7,623 nt of DNA from an uncultured Rhizobiaceae group bacterium. Lineage in GTDB: Bacteria > Pseudomonadota > Alphaproteobacteria > Rhizobiales > Rhizobiaceae. Shown here piece after piece: positions 1 to 6,654 of the stretch (within the stretch, counting starts at the first letter, position 1; the number at the start of each line of letters is the position of its first letter). The DNA lies in contig CALHHQ010000075.1 in the NCBI GenBank assembly GCA_938030645.1, positions 1-7,623 on the forward strand. Direction: 5' to 3'. A program made the position numbers and the translations under genes. Under the pieces are notes generated by a model. The model saw only the letters and a list, made by a program, of their open reading frames with translations. It ran no database searches and was not told the DNA's origin.

Positions 1-3000
1 CTGAGTGCACGCGGCGATGACATAAGCCAACGCATCGACAGTGCTGGCAACAGCATGTTGGAGCGTTTGCGTGCAACGGGCGAAGCTACCGCAGACGGCA
101 TCGAAAGCGTTCAAGCAAGCCTCGGGTTTGCAACTGAAAACCTGACTGAGGTTTTGAATTCTAAAGGTGCGGAGATCAGTGAGCGTGTGAACCAAAGTTC
201 TGCCCGTTTGATCGACAGCATTGAATCTGCGGGTACGGCCACAAGCAACTCTTTGGAAATCAAAACCAACGAAATCGCTGAACGTATCAACTTCTTGTCT
301 GAGACCGTTCGCAGCGAAGTGGGTGAAAAATTCTCCGACATCGACGCGCAGCTCGCAACACGCGGCAGCGCTCTCGTGGACTCGTTGGGGCAGAAATCAA
401 TTGAACTCAGCCTTGCTCTTGAAGCTGGTGCAAGTGAAATTGATGACACGATCAGTGAACGTATATCCAGCTTTGGCCAGACACTCACAGGCCGTGTTGA
501 TGACCTGGTTTCAAAGCTTGATGAACGTGGCGAACTGCTTTCGTCCAATGTTGATAAGATCGACACCGCACTCGACAATCGCACGCGCCAAATCAACGAA
601 ACACTTGTTGAGCGCACACGTGAAATTGCCGGTGTGTTCAGCGAAGGCCAGAATTCAATCAAGAACGATCTTGGTGCTCAGTTGGACGAGACGCGCGAAA
701 CACTCGACAGCAAGGCGATGGAACTGTCCCTCTCATTGGCGACCCGTGTGGATGAAATCAATTCCAAAATCGGCACACAGGTTGATGATATTGATGAGAA
801 ACTTGCGCTGCGTGCTGCTGAAATCGAAAACCGTATGGCCGAGCGCCTAAGCGCAATTGATACAGCCATCGCGGAAGGTACAGCTGCTGCCGACCGTCGT
901 TTGGAAGAACGCGCTGCACAGATGAAAGATTCGTTCGACGAACAAGTTGCTGTTCTCGACATGACGCTTGGTGCGAGAATGGACTCCATCGGATCGTCAC
1001 TCGATGAAGGTGCAGGTCGTGTGAACGAGGTTCTGTCTGCTCGTTCCAAAGAATTGTCAGAGCAATTGGAAACCAACCTGTCCGGCATCTCCCAGTCATT
1101 GTCAGGTGAAGCCAACAAAGCCTCTGATATCATGGAAGGCTCTATCTCAAACGCTGAGGCGCGGATTGCGGACCAGTTGTCAGCGATTGACAACGCACTA
1201 ACACAACGTGCCGACAAAGTGACTGTGACGCTTGCGGAGCGCACGAGTGAATTGAACACAATGTTGGCTGCGCGTTCACGTGAATTGAGCCAATTGTTGG
1301 CACGTGACACTTTGCCATTGCTCCGCAACTTTGAAGCAGAGGGCCAAGCTGTTGCTGCCGCCCTTTCTCAATCCACTGAAGATATTGCAGTTGGATTGTC
1401 TGCAAAGCTTGCTGATAGTTCTGGAATCTTGCGCAGCGCCGCCGATGATGCTGCTGCTAAATTGGAAGGTATGTTGGTGACGTCCAACGAGCGCATGGAA
1501 GCGTCTGCCCAAGCTGCGGCGGAAGATCTTGCTGCACGTTACCTTTCACTTGAAGGCCGCACTACTGATCTGGTCGCGAAGCTCGCACAATCGTCAGAGG
1601 CTCTAGCCAATGTGGTTGAAAACCAAAGTGCCAGCTTGGTTTCCAGTGGTGAAACGATGGCGCAACAAATGAGCGATGTCGCTGAGAACGTGGGAGAACG
1701 TGTGCGTTCTGAAAGCGCTGCGATGGTCAATACACTCACGTCGAAGTCCAATGCATCCATTGAAGCGTTGAGCCAAACAAATGAGCGATTGAAAACTGAA
1801 ATTGGCGACTTGCTTGAACGTCTGGGACAATCGAACAACGTTCTGTCTGGGTTGATATCGACAGCTGATGAAAACCTCTCTGGCGCACAAAATAAATTAC
1901 TCTCGCAAACCGAAGAGTTCAAGAACGCAATTTCTCAAGCTGCGAGCGATCTGAATTCTTCGTCTGGGGTTATCGAAGCCAATTACAACGGGTTGCGCGA
2001 TGTCTCAGCGACTGTGTTGGTAGAAATTTCAGAGATCGCATCTCGCTTCGATGAACAGAGCATTGCATTGAACACCGTTTCCAGACTGTTGGATGACACC
2101 CAAAGCAATATCGCGATCAGTTTGGATGACCGTCGTAGTGCCATTGAAGCGCTGACATCGGGCCTTGTGTCCCGTTCGACTGATCTGGAAGATTTGATGC
2201 GCCGTTTCACAGAGTTGATGTCCGATTCCGTCACCAACGCTGAAGCCCGAGCCGTTGGCTTGACCGAAGGTCTCGCACAAAGCGTAGAAGATGCGGCCGT
2301 GGAAGCCACACAACGGTTTGCTTCGGCAACAGATGAAATGCGAACAACAGCTGCCAGCTTGCGTGAAGATCTGGCTGTGACGCGTACCGAAATTAAAAAA
2401 AGCGTGATTGATCTTCCTGAAGAAACGAAGGAAAGTGCATCGGCCATGCGCCGCGTTGTGTCGGATCAAATCAAAGCGCTTAAGGACTTATCTGACATTG
2501 TTGCGCGCACGTCACGTGTACAAGATGCCGCTGGCAGTAATGCGCCCTCGCCTATAGCGCGTGCTATGGCTGCAGCCCCTGCTGCACCAGCAGCTGTTGA
2601 ACCTGCCAGAGCTGTGCCAACGCCCGCTCCAGCACCTACGCCTGCACCTGTTGCAACGACACCCGCGGTTGCGCAACCTGCACCTGCACCTGCTGCTCCC
2701 GCTGTTGAGAAACCGGCTCCAGCTGCGCCAGTTGCCGCAACACCAGCACCTGCTCCACGCGTTAGCACGCGACCAGCATTGCCCTTGCGCAAACAAGAAC
2801 CTTCAGGGTTGCGGGGCGGTCTGGATTTCGATGCCGGTGAACGCAGCACACCGTCTGGCACACGCGACACAGGATGGGTGAGCGACCTACTGCGCCGCGC
2901 ATCACAAGATGATGAGGAATCCGTAACAGTTCCCAGATCGCGACAAGGCACAGACTCGTTGAACACTTTATCCGCAGACATTGCCAGTTCAATAGATCAC

Positions 3001-3288
3001 GATGCAGCTGTCGCTTTGTGGGATCGATACCAGCGTGGTGAGCGCAACGTATTCAGCCGCGATATTTATACACCCCAAGGGCGTGAAACGTTTGATGATA
3101 TCAGTGCAAAATACCGCACAGATGCACGCTTCAAAGATTCTGTTGATCGCTATGTGGACGATTTCGAGCGTTTGATTGCCGATGTGGCGAAGAATGATCG
3201 CGAAAACATCATGGCGCAAACTTATCTCACATCAGATACAGGCAAGGTTTACACCATGTTGGCCCACGCGGCTGGGCGGTTTGCCTAG
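1..3288 (+). CDS. Giant hendecad-repeat coiled-coil protein, probable growth pole ring (GPR/RgsE-like) protein, 5'-truncated
   Basis: The frame is open from base 1 and ends at TAG 3286-3288, giving 1095 visible residues. The ATG at 55 lies inside the repeat array and is not the true start, so the N-terminus is outside the window. Visible order: an 11-residue repeat array (residues 7-438), degenerate helical repeats (about 439-846), an Ala/Pro-rich linker (847-935), a variable acidic/basic stretch, and a compact C-terminal domain (about 991-1095). There is no cysteine, no membrane segment, no proline before residue 439, and only two prolines (439 and 806) before the linker. Established: Agrobacterium GPR and Sinorhizobium RgsE are very large apolipoprotein-like proteins that form a ring at the growing pole and are needed for unipolar growth. 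Inference: this is a homologue, judged from architecture and a C-terminal domain recalled from Hyphomicrobiales proteins, not from an alignment. Databases may call such proteins kinesin-like or apolipoprotein A1/A4/E-like. The coding call is near certain; the GPR assignment is moderate. Confidence 0.75.
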   Translation: MSARGDDISQRIDSAGNSMLERLRATGEATADGIESVQASLGFATENLTEVLNSKGAEISERVNQSSARLIDSIESAGTATSNSLEIKTNEIAERINFLSETVRSEVGEKFSDIDAQLATRGSALVDSLGQKSIELSLALEAGASEIDDTISERISSFGQTLTGRVDDLVSKLDERGELLSSNVDKIDTALDNRTRQINETLVERTREIAGVFSEGQNSIKNDLGAQLDETRETLDSKAMELSLSLATRVDEINSKIGTQVDDIDEKLALRAAEIENRMAERLSAIDTAIAEGTAAADRRLEERAAQMKDSFDEQVAVLDMTLGARMDSIGSSLDEGAGRVNEVLSARSKELSEQLETNLSGISQSLSGEANKASDIMEGSISNAEARIADQLSAIDNALTQRADKVTVTLAERTSELNTMLAARSRELSQLLARDTLPLLRNFEAEGQAVAAALSQSTEDIAVGLSAKLADSSGILRSAADDAAAKLEGMLVTSNERMEASAQAAAEDLAARYLSLEGRTTDLVAKLAQSSEALANVVENQSASLVSSGETMAQQMSDVAENVGERVRSESAAMVNTLTSKSNASIEALSQTNERLKTEIGDLLERLGQSNNVLSGLISTADENLSGAQNKLLSQTEEFKNAISQAASDLNSSSGVIEANYNGLRDVSATVLVEISEIASRFDEQSIALNTVSRLLDDTQSNIAISLDDRRSAIEALTSGLVSRSTDLEDLMRRFTELMSDSVTNAEARAVGLTEGLAQSVEDAAVEATQRFASATDEMRTTAASLREDLAVTRTEIKKSVIDLPEETKESASAMRRVVSDQIKALKDLSDIVARTSRVQDAAGSNAPSPIARAMAAAPAAPAAVEPARAVPTPAPAPTPAPVATTPAVAQPAPAPAAPAVEKPAPAAPVAATPAPAPRVSTRPALPLRKQEPSGLRGGLDFDAGERSTPSGTRDTGWVSDLLRRASQDDEESVTVPRSRQGTDSLNTLSADIASSIDHDAAVALWDRYQRGERNVFSRDIYTPQGRETFDDISAKYRTDARFKDSVDRYVDDFERLIADVAKNDRENIMAQTYLTSDTGKVYTMLAHAAGRFA
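19..1314 (+). repeat. Array of 38 eleven-residue (33-bp) hendecad repeats
   Basis: Residues 7-438 of the giant protein divide into 38 eleven-residue units. The loose consensus is x-[I/L/V]-[D/N/S]-x-x-[L/I]-x-x-[R/K]-x-x. Examples are DIDEKLALRAA, EIENRMAERLS, RVNEVLSARSK, KVTVTLAERTS and ELNTMLAARSR. The register is broken only twice, by seven-residue units ATADGIE (85-105) and LLSSNVD (535-555). Hydrophobic residues at positions 2 and 6 and charged residues between them suit an amphipathic helix with 3/11 periodicity, as in apolipoproteins and right-handed or straight coiled coils. No proline occurs in the array. The repeats have diverged at DNA level, so this is an old protein repeat and not a fresh tandem duplication. 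Confidence 0.85.
1315..2538 (+). other. Degenerate helical/coiled-coil region of the giant protein
   Basis: Residues 439-846 continue as a Ser-, Ala-, Glu-rich helical region. Spacing of about eleven residues can still be traced in places, for example EIGDLLERLGQ and EIASRFDEQSI, but the consensus is much weaker than in the preceding array. The border is marked by the first proline of the visible protein (residue 439). A second proline at residue 806, in DLPEE, may mark the end of a helical segment before the last basic helix (MRRVVSDQIKAL) that leads into the linker. No enzymatic motif was recognised. The extended-helix assignment is by eye. Confidence 0.6.
2539..2805 (+). other. Ala/Pro-rich low-complexity linker in the giant protein
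   Basis: Residues 847-935 are dominated by alanine and proline with some valine and threonine, in runs such as PTPAPAPTPAPV and PAPAPAAPAVEKPAP. The underlying DNA repeats short cctgcacc- and ccagca-like units. Such segments are usually extended and flexible. Here it separates the coiled-coil rod from the C-terminal domain, so it probably works as a spacer or tether. Its length is likely to vary between relatives. Confidence 0.85.
2971..3285 (+). other. Compact C-terminal domain of the giant protein
   Basis: Residues 991-1095 differ sharply from the rest of the protein. They include aromatic and basic residues (ALWDRYQRGERNVFSRD from about 1005; YRTDARF; VDRYVDDFERL) and end with LTSDTGKVYTMLAHA and a short tail. 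The mixed composition suggests a folded helical domain after the flexible linker. I recall a very similar C-terminus in large coiled-coil proteins of Hyphomicrobiales, which supports the GPR-like assignment, but this is recollection and not a search result. Its biochemical role is unknown to me; a protein-interaction or polar-localisation module is an inference. Confidence 0.6.
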
Positions 3289-3310
3289 TCTCTGAGATTT
3301 TAAAAATAAC

Positions 3311-3337
3311 AAAAAGGGCGCTCTAAGCACCCTTTTT
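3311..3337. terminator. Bidirectional intrinsic terminator between convergent genes
   Basis: AAAAAGGG (3311-3318) pairs with CCCTTTTT (3330-3337). One C/A mismatch follows, then an inner GC/GC pair (3320-3321 with 3327-3328) around a five-base loop (TCTAA). The T run serves plus-strand transcripts from the giant gene. The A run becomes a U run for minus-strand transcripts from lpxB, followed by another T-rich stretch. The hairpin starts 22 bases after the plus-strand stop and touches the last base of the lpxB stop codon, so one element probably ends both transcripts. Confidence 0.85.
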
Positions 3338-4485
3338 CATTTCAAAGCATGTTGCAGAATAATCTCTGCTGCCAACTCGCCAGGCAGTCGTTTGGTGGTC
3401 ATTGTCTTGGCTACTTGTTTGAAGCCAGCCAGTTGTCGTTTCCGTGCCGCACCCTCAACCATCAACTCTTCCAAATAACGAGCCAGACGTTGGGGGTCGA
3501 CCATCTTGTTGAACTCTTCAGGGACCAATAGCCTATCTGTAATCAGATTGGGCAAGCTCGGCGACCAAATGTTGATCAAGGAACTAAGAGCTGTGGCAGC
3601 AGGATCTAGAATGTATGCCACCACCATTGGAACGCGGTTGAGAGCAAGTTCCAGGGTCACCGTGCCCGATGCAGCAAGCGCCATATGAGCATTTGCGAAC
3701 GTTTCTGCATTGTCATCGCTGTCCACAATGTGTGGTTTCACCAGCCAATTGGCCGTTTCCTGCTCAATGCGTTTGCGCATGCGCGACACCGCTGGAACAA
3801 CAGCTTGGAACTCGTGTCCGCGTTTTCGAAGCACATCCAGTGTTTCACCAAATGGCTTCAACATCCGTTTAACTTCACTGCCGCGGGATCCAGGCAGGAC
3901 TAAAATAATCGGCTTCTCGCCTTGCGATTTGGCGGAAACATTTCTTGTTGCAATGTCCTGCACCAAAGGATGGCCGACATACGTTGCTGCCGGGCCGCCC
4001 AACTCTGCTAAAGCTTTCGGTTCAAATGGTAAAATTGCCAAAACATGATCGACATAGTCGCGCATAGATTTGGCCCGCCCTTGCCGCCAAGCCCATACGC
4101 TTGGACAGACGTAATTCACTATCGAGACACCGGGCATTTGCTTGCGTACGCGCTTTGCAACAGCATGGGTAAAATCCGGGCTATCGATCAGAACAATGAC
4201 GTCCGGCTTTTTGGCGACAATATCTGCGACCGTTTCACGAACCCGTTTTACGATTGTCGGAAATCGAGCAAGCACCGCTGTGATGCCCATGACGGCGATA
4301 TCATCTATGTCAAAAAGTGACGATTGCCCCGCAGCGGAAAGCCTATCGCCCGCCAGTCCATCGACTTGAACTGCACGCTCCAACTTTTCAGCTTGTACCT
4401 TAAGGTAAGGCAGTAAGTCTGCGCCAAGCGCATCACCAGACTCTTCCCCCAATACAAAATAGACCTTGAGAGGTGCTTGGGTCAT
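3337..4485 (-). CDS. lpxB: Lipid-A-disaccharide synthase LpxB
   Basis: Family GT19 glycosyltransferase. It joins UDP-2,3-diacylglucosamine and 2,3-diacylglucosamine 1-phosphate (lipid X) into the tetraacyl disaccharide 1-phosphate at the inner face of the inner membrane. The protein has 382 residues, the same as E. coli LpxB. Motifs in order: GEESGDALGADLL (13-25), the SPDF motif (102-105), YVCPSVWAWRQGR (125-137), LPFE (152-155), YVGHPL (169-174), LPGSRGSEV (197-205) and SGTVTLELAL (273-282), followed by the LPNLI region near 311. These match the family's acceptor and UDP-sugar binding segments and nothing key is missing. The start overlaps the lpxI stop as ATGA, with a good ribosome binding site, so translation is probably coupled to lpxI. 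It is the last gene of the operon and its stop abuts the terminator. Confidence 0.97.
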   Translation of the reverse strand: MTQAPLKVYFVLGEESGDALGADLLPYLKVQAEKLERAVQVDGLAGDRLSAAGQSSLFDIDDIAVMGITAVLARFPTIVKRVRETVADIVAKKPDVIVLIDSPDFTHAVAKRVRKQMPGVSIVNYVCPSVWAWRQGRAKSMRDYVDHVLAILPFEPKALAELGGPAATYVGHPLVQDIATRNVSAKSQGEKPIILVLPGSRGSEVKRMLKPFGETLDVLRKRGHEFQAVVPAVSRMRKRIEQETANWLVKPHIVDSDDNAETFANAHMALAASGTVTLELALNRVPMVVAYILDPAATALSSLINIWSPSLPNLITDRLLVPEEFNKMVDPQRLARYLEELMVEGAARKRQLAGFKQVAKTMTTKRLPGELAAEIILQHALK

Positions 4486-5366
4486 TTCCTCTCTCCAGCG
4501 GTGCTGATCTGATCGGCGTCGAGCCCATAAATAAAAACACCCAGTTGCTTTGCAAGTGCAAGTGTTTTTTCGCGTTCAATAACGATGGATTTGTTTGCTT
4601 CAATCCCAATGCCGCACAGCATGGCGCGGTGGGCGTTTTCGATGGTCAAGGGACCAATGGTTGGCAGATCTGCACGTTCATCTTGATCAGGCTTCATGCA
4701 CTTCACCAAAACTCCGGTTTTGCGATTGGGTAAGCGACCGCTGGAACGCAGTTCTTCGACACGACGCAACATGCCATCGGTGCCCTCCACACCTTCAACG
4801 GCAACCGCTCGTTTCCCAATGACAACGCACGCCTGCCCTACATCATATGGGCCGAGCGCATGGGTGACTGCGACGCCCTCGAAAAGCCGATCCAACTCAC
4901 GTTTGTTTGGCTTCAAGCTGGTGTTTGGGCCAACTTTGGCCAACAATTCAGGAGCAAGTTCAGCCACGCTGCAAACTTGATAACCGCGTTTTTCAAACAC
5001 GCCCATAACGCCCGACAGTATGGAATTATCACCTGCCAGCAGAACAGACAGCAATCCGGGCAGTGTACGAATTGCACCAAAATCCATTTTTCGCAGCTTG
5101 AGTTCTGGTCTACCAACAACACCGCCAGCAAGCGCTAGTCTTTTGACACCGTGCTCTTCCAATATTTTGAAAAGCCTGCCAATTTTCTCCCACTCAATAA
5201 TCTCATGGGTGAAATCACCAAGGGAATCATCCGCCTCACCTTTCACACCGATCATCACCACAGGAACGCCGCGCGCACTTAAACTCTGTCCAATTTCCAA
5301 TGGCAATTGGCCGTTGCCAGCAAGAATGGCCACGGGAGACGTTCTAAGATCGTTATTTAGCGTCAT
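4482..5366 (-). CDS. lpxI: UDP-2,3-diacylglucosamine pyrophosphatase LpxI
   Basis: Hydrolyses UDP-2,3-diacylglucosamine to lipid X and UMP, the step done by LpxH in E. coli and by LpxI in alphaproteobacteria (established for Caulobacter). It is a cytoplasmic or peripheral enzyme, formerly DUF1009. The protein has 294 residues, close to the roughly 280 usual for the family. Visible motifs: N-terminal AILAGNGQLPLEIG (13-26), LAGGVVGRPEL (79-89), GDNSIL (112-117), VEGVEGTDGML (190-200) and DLPTIGP (233-239). D197 or D233 is likely to match the catalytic aspartate region known from Caulobacter, but I could not align them. The ATG at 5366 is the only plausible start: an in-frame TGA lies just upstream (5375-5373). 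A GAGGGG at 5379-5384 sits 12 bases away, a slightly long spacing. The gap to lpxA is 22 bases; the gene ends in an ATGA overlap with lpxB. Confidence 0.95.
   Translation of the reverse strand: MTLNNDLRTSPVAILAGNGQLPLEIGQSLSARGVPVVMIGVKGEADDSLGDFTHEIIEWEKIGRLFKILEEHGVKRLALAGGVVGRPELKLRKMDFGAIRTLPGLLSVLLAGDNSILSGVMGVFEKRGYQVCSVAELAPELLAKVGPNTSLKPNKRELDRLFEGVAVTHALGPYDVGQACVVIGKRAVAVEGVEGTDGMLRRVEELRSSGRLPNRKTGVLVKCMKPDQDERADLPTIGPLTIENAHRAMLCGIGIEANKSIVIEREKTLALAKQLGVFIYGLDADQISTAGERK
4493..4496 (-). promoter_or_regulatory. Shine-Dalgarno of lpxB
   Basis: On the minus strand GGAG lies seven bases upstream of the lpxB ATG, within a purine-rich run (GGAGAGAGGAA) inside the end of lpxI. It supports the ATG at 4485-4483 as the lpxB start and independent re-initiation at the ATGA overlap. 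Confidence 0.75.
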
Positions 5367-5378
5367 TCGGGATCATGG

Positions 5379-5384
5379 CCCCTC
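5379..5384 (-). promoter_or_regulatory. Probable Shine-Dalgarno of lpxI
   Basis: GAGGGG on the minus strand lies in the 22-base lpxA-lpxI gap, 12 bases before the lpxI ATG. A nearer ATG at 5376-5374 is out of frame and opens only seven codons (MIPNDAK), so it is unlikely to be the lpxI start. Confidence 0.45.
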
Positions 5385-5388
5385 AGTT

Positions 5389-6192
5389 TTACGAGCTGGC
5401 AGGCGTACACAATGCGCGATCTGCTGATGCTTGGACAAAATCCAACATATCAACGAGCAAATTATCGGTTGCGGTAGCGCGAAGTTCTTTCGCAGCATCT
5501 TGAATGGGACGACCGCTGAGAAAAACCTCTTTGTAACCACCACGCACCGCATGGATGCTTTCACGTGGAATTCCTGACCGCTTCATACCCACAAGGTTTA
5601 GACCTGCCAAACTGCCACGGTTTCCGATCACCATTCCAAATGGGATGACATCACCTTCAGTGCCCGAAAGGCCGCCAATAAAAGCATGATGACCTATACG
5701 ACAAAATTGGTGTGCAGCCGCGCCACCGCCAAAAATGACGTGATCACCGACGATGCAGTGCCCAGCCAACATGACGTTGTTTGAAAAAATGACATCATTT
5801 CCAACAATGCAATCATGCGCCACGTGAGAACTGGCCAAAAAAGTGCAACGATCACCGATGCGCGTGACTGATCCGCCGCCAGCGGTGCCTGGGTTCATTG
5901 TAACTGTTTCGCGAATTGTGCAGTCTTCGCCGATTTCGAGGGTTACCGGTTCACCATTGTATTTTAGGTCTTGAGGCTCATTGCCAATCGATGCGAACGG
6001 AAAAATGCGTGTCCGCGCACCTAATGTCGTGTCCCCTTGCAACGACACGTGAGACAACAATTCCACATTATCTCCAAGCTTAGTGTTGGCACCCACATGA
6101 CAGAACGGGCCAATTTTGACGCCCGCGCCAAGTTGGGCACCATCTTCAACCACTGCGCTTCCGTGAATTTCTACATCTGCTCTACTGGTCAT
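5389..6192 (-). CDS. lpxA: UDP-N-acetylglucosamine O-acyltransferase LpxA
   Basis: First enzyme of lipid A synthesis: it transfers a 3-hydroxyacyl chain from ACP to the 3-position of UDP-GlcNAc in the cytoplasm. From the ATG at 6192 it has 267 residues (E. coli: 262). Hexapeptide repeats of a left-handed beta-helix fill the first two thirds, for example IGPFCHVG, LGDNVE and CIVGND. H126 in SHVAHDC corresponds to E. coli catalytic His125 and H161 in AAAHQFC to His160. The C-terminal helical part includes SGIPRESIHAVRGGYK and ends in PASS. An in-frame TTG at 6201 would add three residues (LVA), but the ATG is preferred because MTS-type starts fit the family better. The ATG overlaps fabZ by 11 bases, and no strong ribosome binding site is visible, so translation may be coupled to fabZ. 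Confidence 0.95.
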   Translation of the reverse strand: MTSRADVEIHGSAVVEDGAQLGAGVKIGPFCHVGANTKLGDNVELLSHVSLQGDTTLGARTRIFPFASIGNEPQDLKYNGEPVTLEIGEDCTIRETVTMNPGTAGGGSVTRIGDRCTFLASSHVAHDCIVGNDVIFSNNVMLAGHCIVGDHVIFGGGAAAHQFCRIGHHAFIGGLSGTEGDVIPFGMVIGNRGSLAGLNLVGMKRSGIPRESIHAVRGGYKEVFLSGRPIQDAAKELRATATDNLLVDMLDFVQASADRALCTPASS

Positions 6193-6649
6193 CGCGACCA
6201 ACCATCATGGCGCCGATTACAGCTTCAGCAACTTTTTGACCATTCACTTCCGCCACACAATCATATTTGAAAACATTTCGTTTCTGCCGAAGTTTCGTAA
6301 TCACAAATTCAACAACATCGCCCGGAACCACCGTTTTACGGAACTTCGCGTTGTCGATTGTCATGAAATACGTGGTTTTGGCTTCACCTTCGTAATGCGC
6401 TTCAGCGCAAACGGCACCTGCCGTTTGGGCCATACCTTCAACCAGCAACACACCTGGCATGATGGGCGAATGGGGAAAATGACCTGTGAAGTGAGGCTCG
6501 TTGAAGGTTACATTTTTGATGCCACGGGCCGATTGATCACCATCAATATCAATGATCTTGTCGACAAGAAGAAACGGATATCGATGCGGGAGCAATTCCA
6601 TCAATCGTTTGATGTCGATGCTTTTTAGTTCGGTCTTGCTTTCGGCCAT
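6182..6649 (-). CDS. fabZ: (3R)-hydroxyacyl-[ACP] dehydratase FabZ
   Basis: Dehydrates 3-hydroxyacyl-ACP to trans-2-enoyl-ACP in type II fatty acid elongation. It therefore competes with LpxA and LpxD for the 3-hydroxyacyl-ACP pool. The protein has 155 residues, a normal length, with a single hot-dog fold. Visible signatures: LLPHRYPFLLVD (19-30), NEPHFTGHFP (50-59) with catalytic H57, PGVLLVEGMAQ (65-75) with catalytic E71, and KFRKTVVPGD near the middle. The PHRYPFLLVD motif and the lpx context favour FabZ over FabA. It starts with ATG five bases after the lpxD stop and overlaps lpxA by 11 bases, which is the usual lpxD-fabZ-lpxA arrangement in proteobacteria. Confidence 0.97.
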   Translation of the reverse strand: MAESKTELKSIDIKRLMELLPHRYPFLLVDKIIDIDGDQSARGIKNVTFNEPHFTGHFPHSPIMPGVLLVEGMAQTAGAVCAEAHYEGEAKTTYFMTIDNAKFRKTVVPGDVVEFVITKLRQKRNVFKYDCVAEVNGQKVAEAVIGAMMVGRDDQ

Positions 6650-6654
6650 ACTGC

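Noticed and set aside
55..57. ATG at 55 as the start of the giant gene.
   Set aside because: The frame is open upstream to base 1 and already encodes a repeat unit (DISQRIDSAGN), and the ATG lies inside the second unit. The gene clearly continues to the left.
19..1314. The 33-bp DNA period as a CRISPR array or a recent tandem duplication.
   Set aside because: The units are diverged at DNA level, there are no identical repeats with unique spacers, and the reading frame is continuous; the period is a protein-level repeat.
1..1314. Chemoreceptor (MCP) or phage tape-measure identity for the coiled-coil protein.
   Set aside because: No MCP signalling hairpin motif is visible, the rod uses hendecads where MCPs use heptads, and no phage genes are nearby. 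The C-terminal domain also does not look like either family.
111..1328. Long open frames on the minus strand opposite the hendecad array (111-662 and 678-1328), rich in Ser and Arg.
   Set aside because: They are antisense shadows of the repeat gene: their composition follows from the plus-strand codons and they show no family motif.
1983..2981. Minus-strand open frames over the later coiled-coil region and the linker, including one rich in Ala and Gly (2466-2981) and others rich in Cys, Arg and Trp.
   Set aside because: Low-complexity GC-rich coding DNA gives long antisense frames, and their residue bias mirrors the Ala/Pro codons. The plus frame runs unbroken through the region and ends in a structured domain.
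5355..5376. Short ATG frame (MIPNDAK then stop) overlapping the lpxI start, considered as a leader peptide.
   Set aside because: Seven codons with the only candidate ribosome binding site two bases away; no attenuator or other leader structure is visible nearby.
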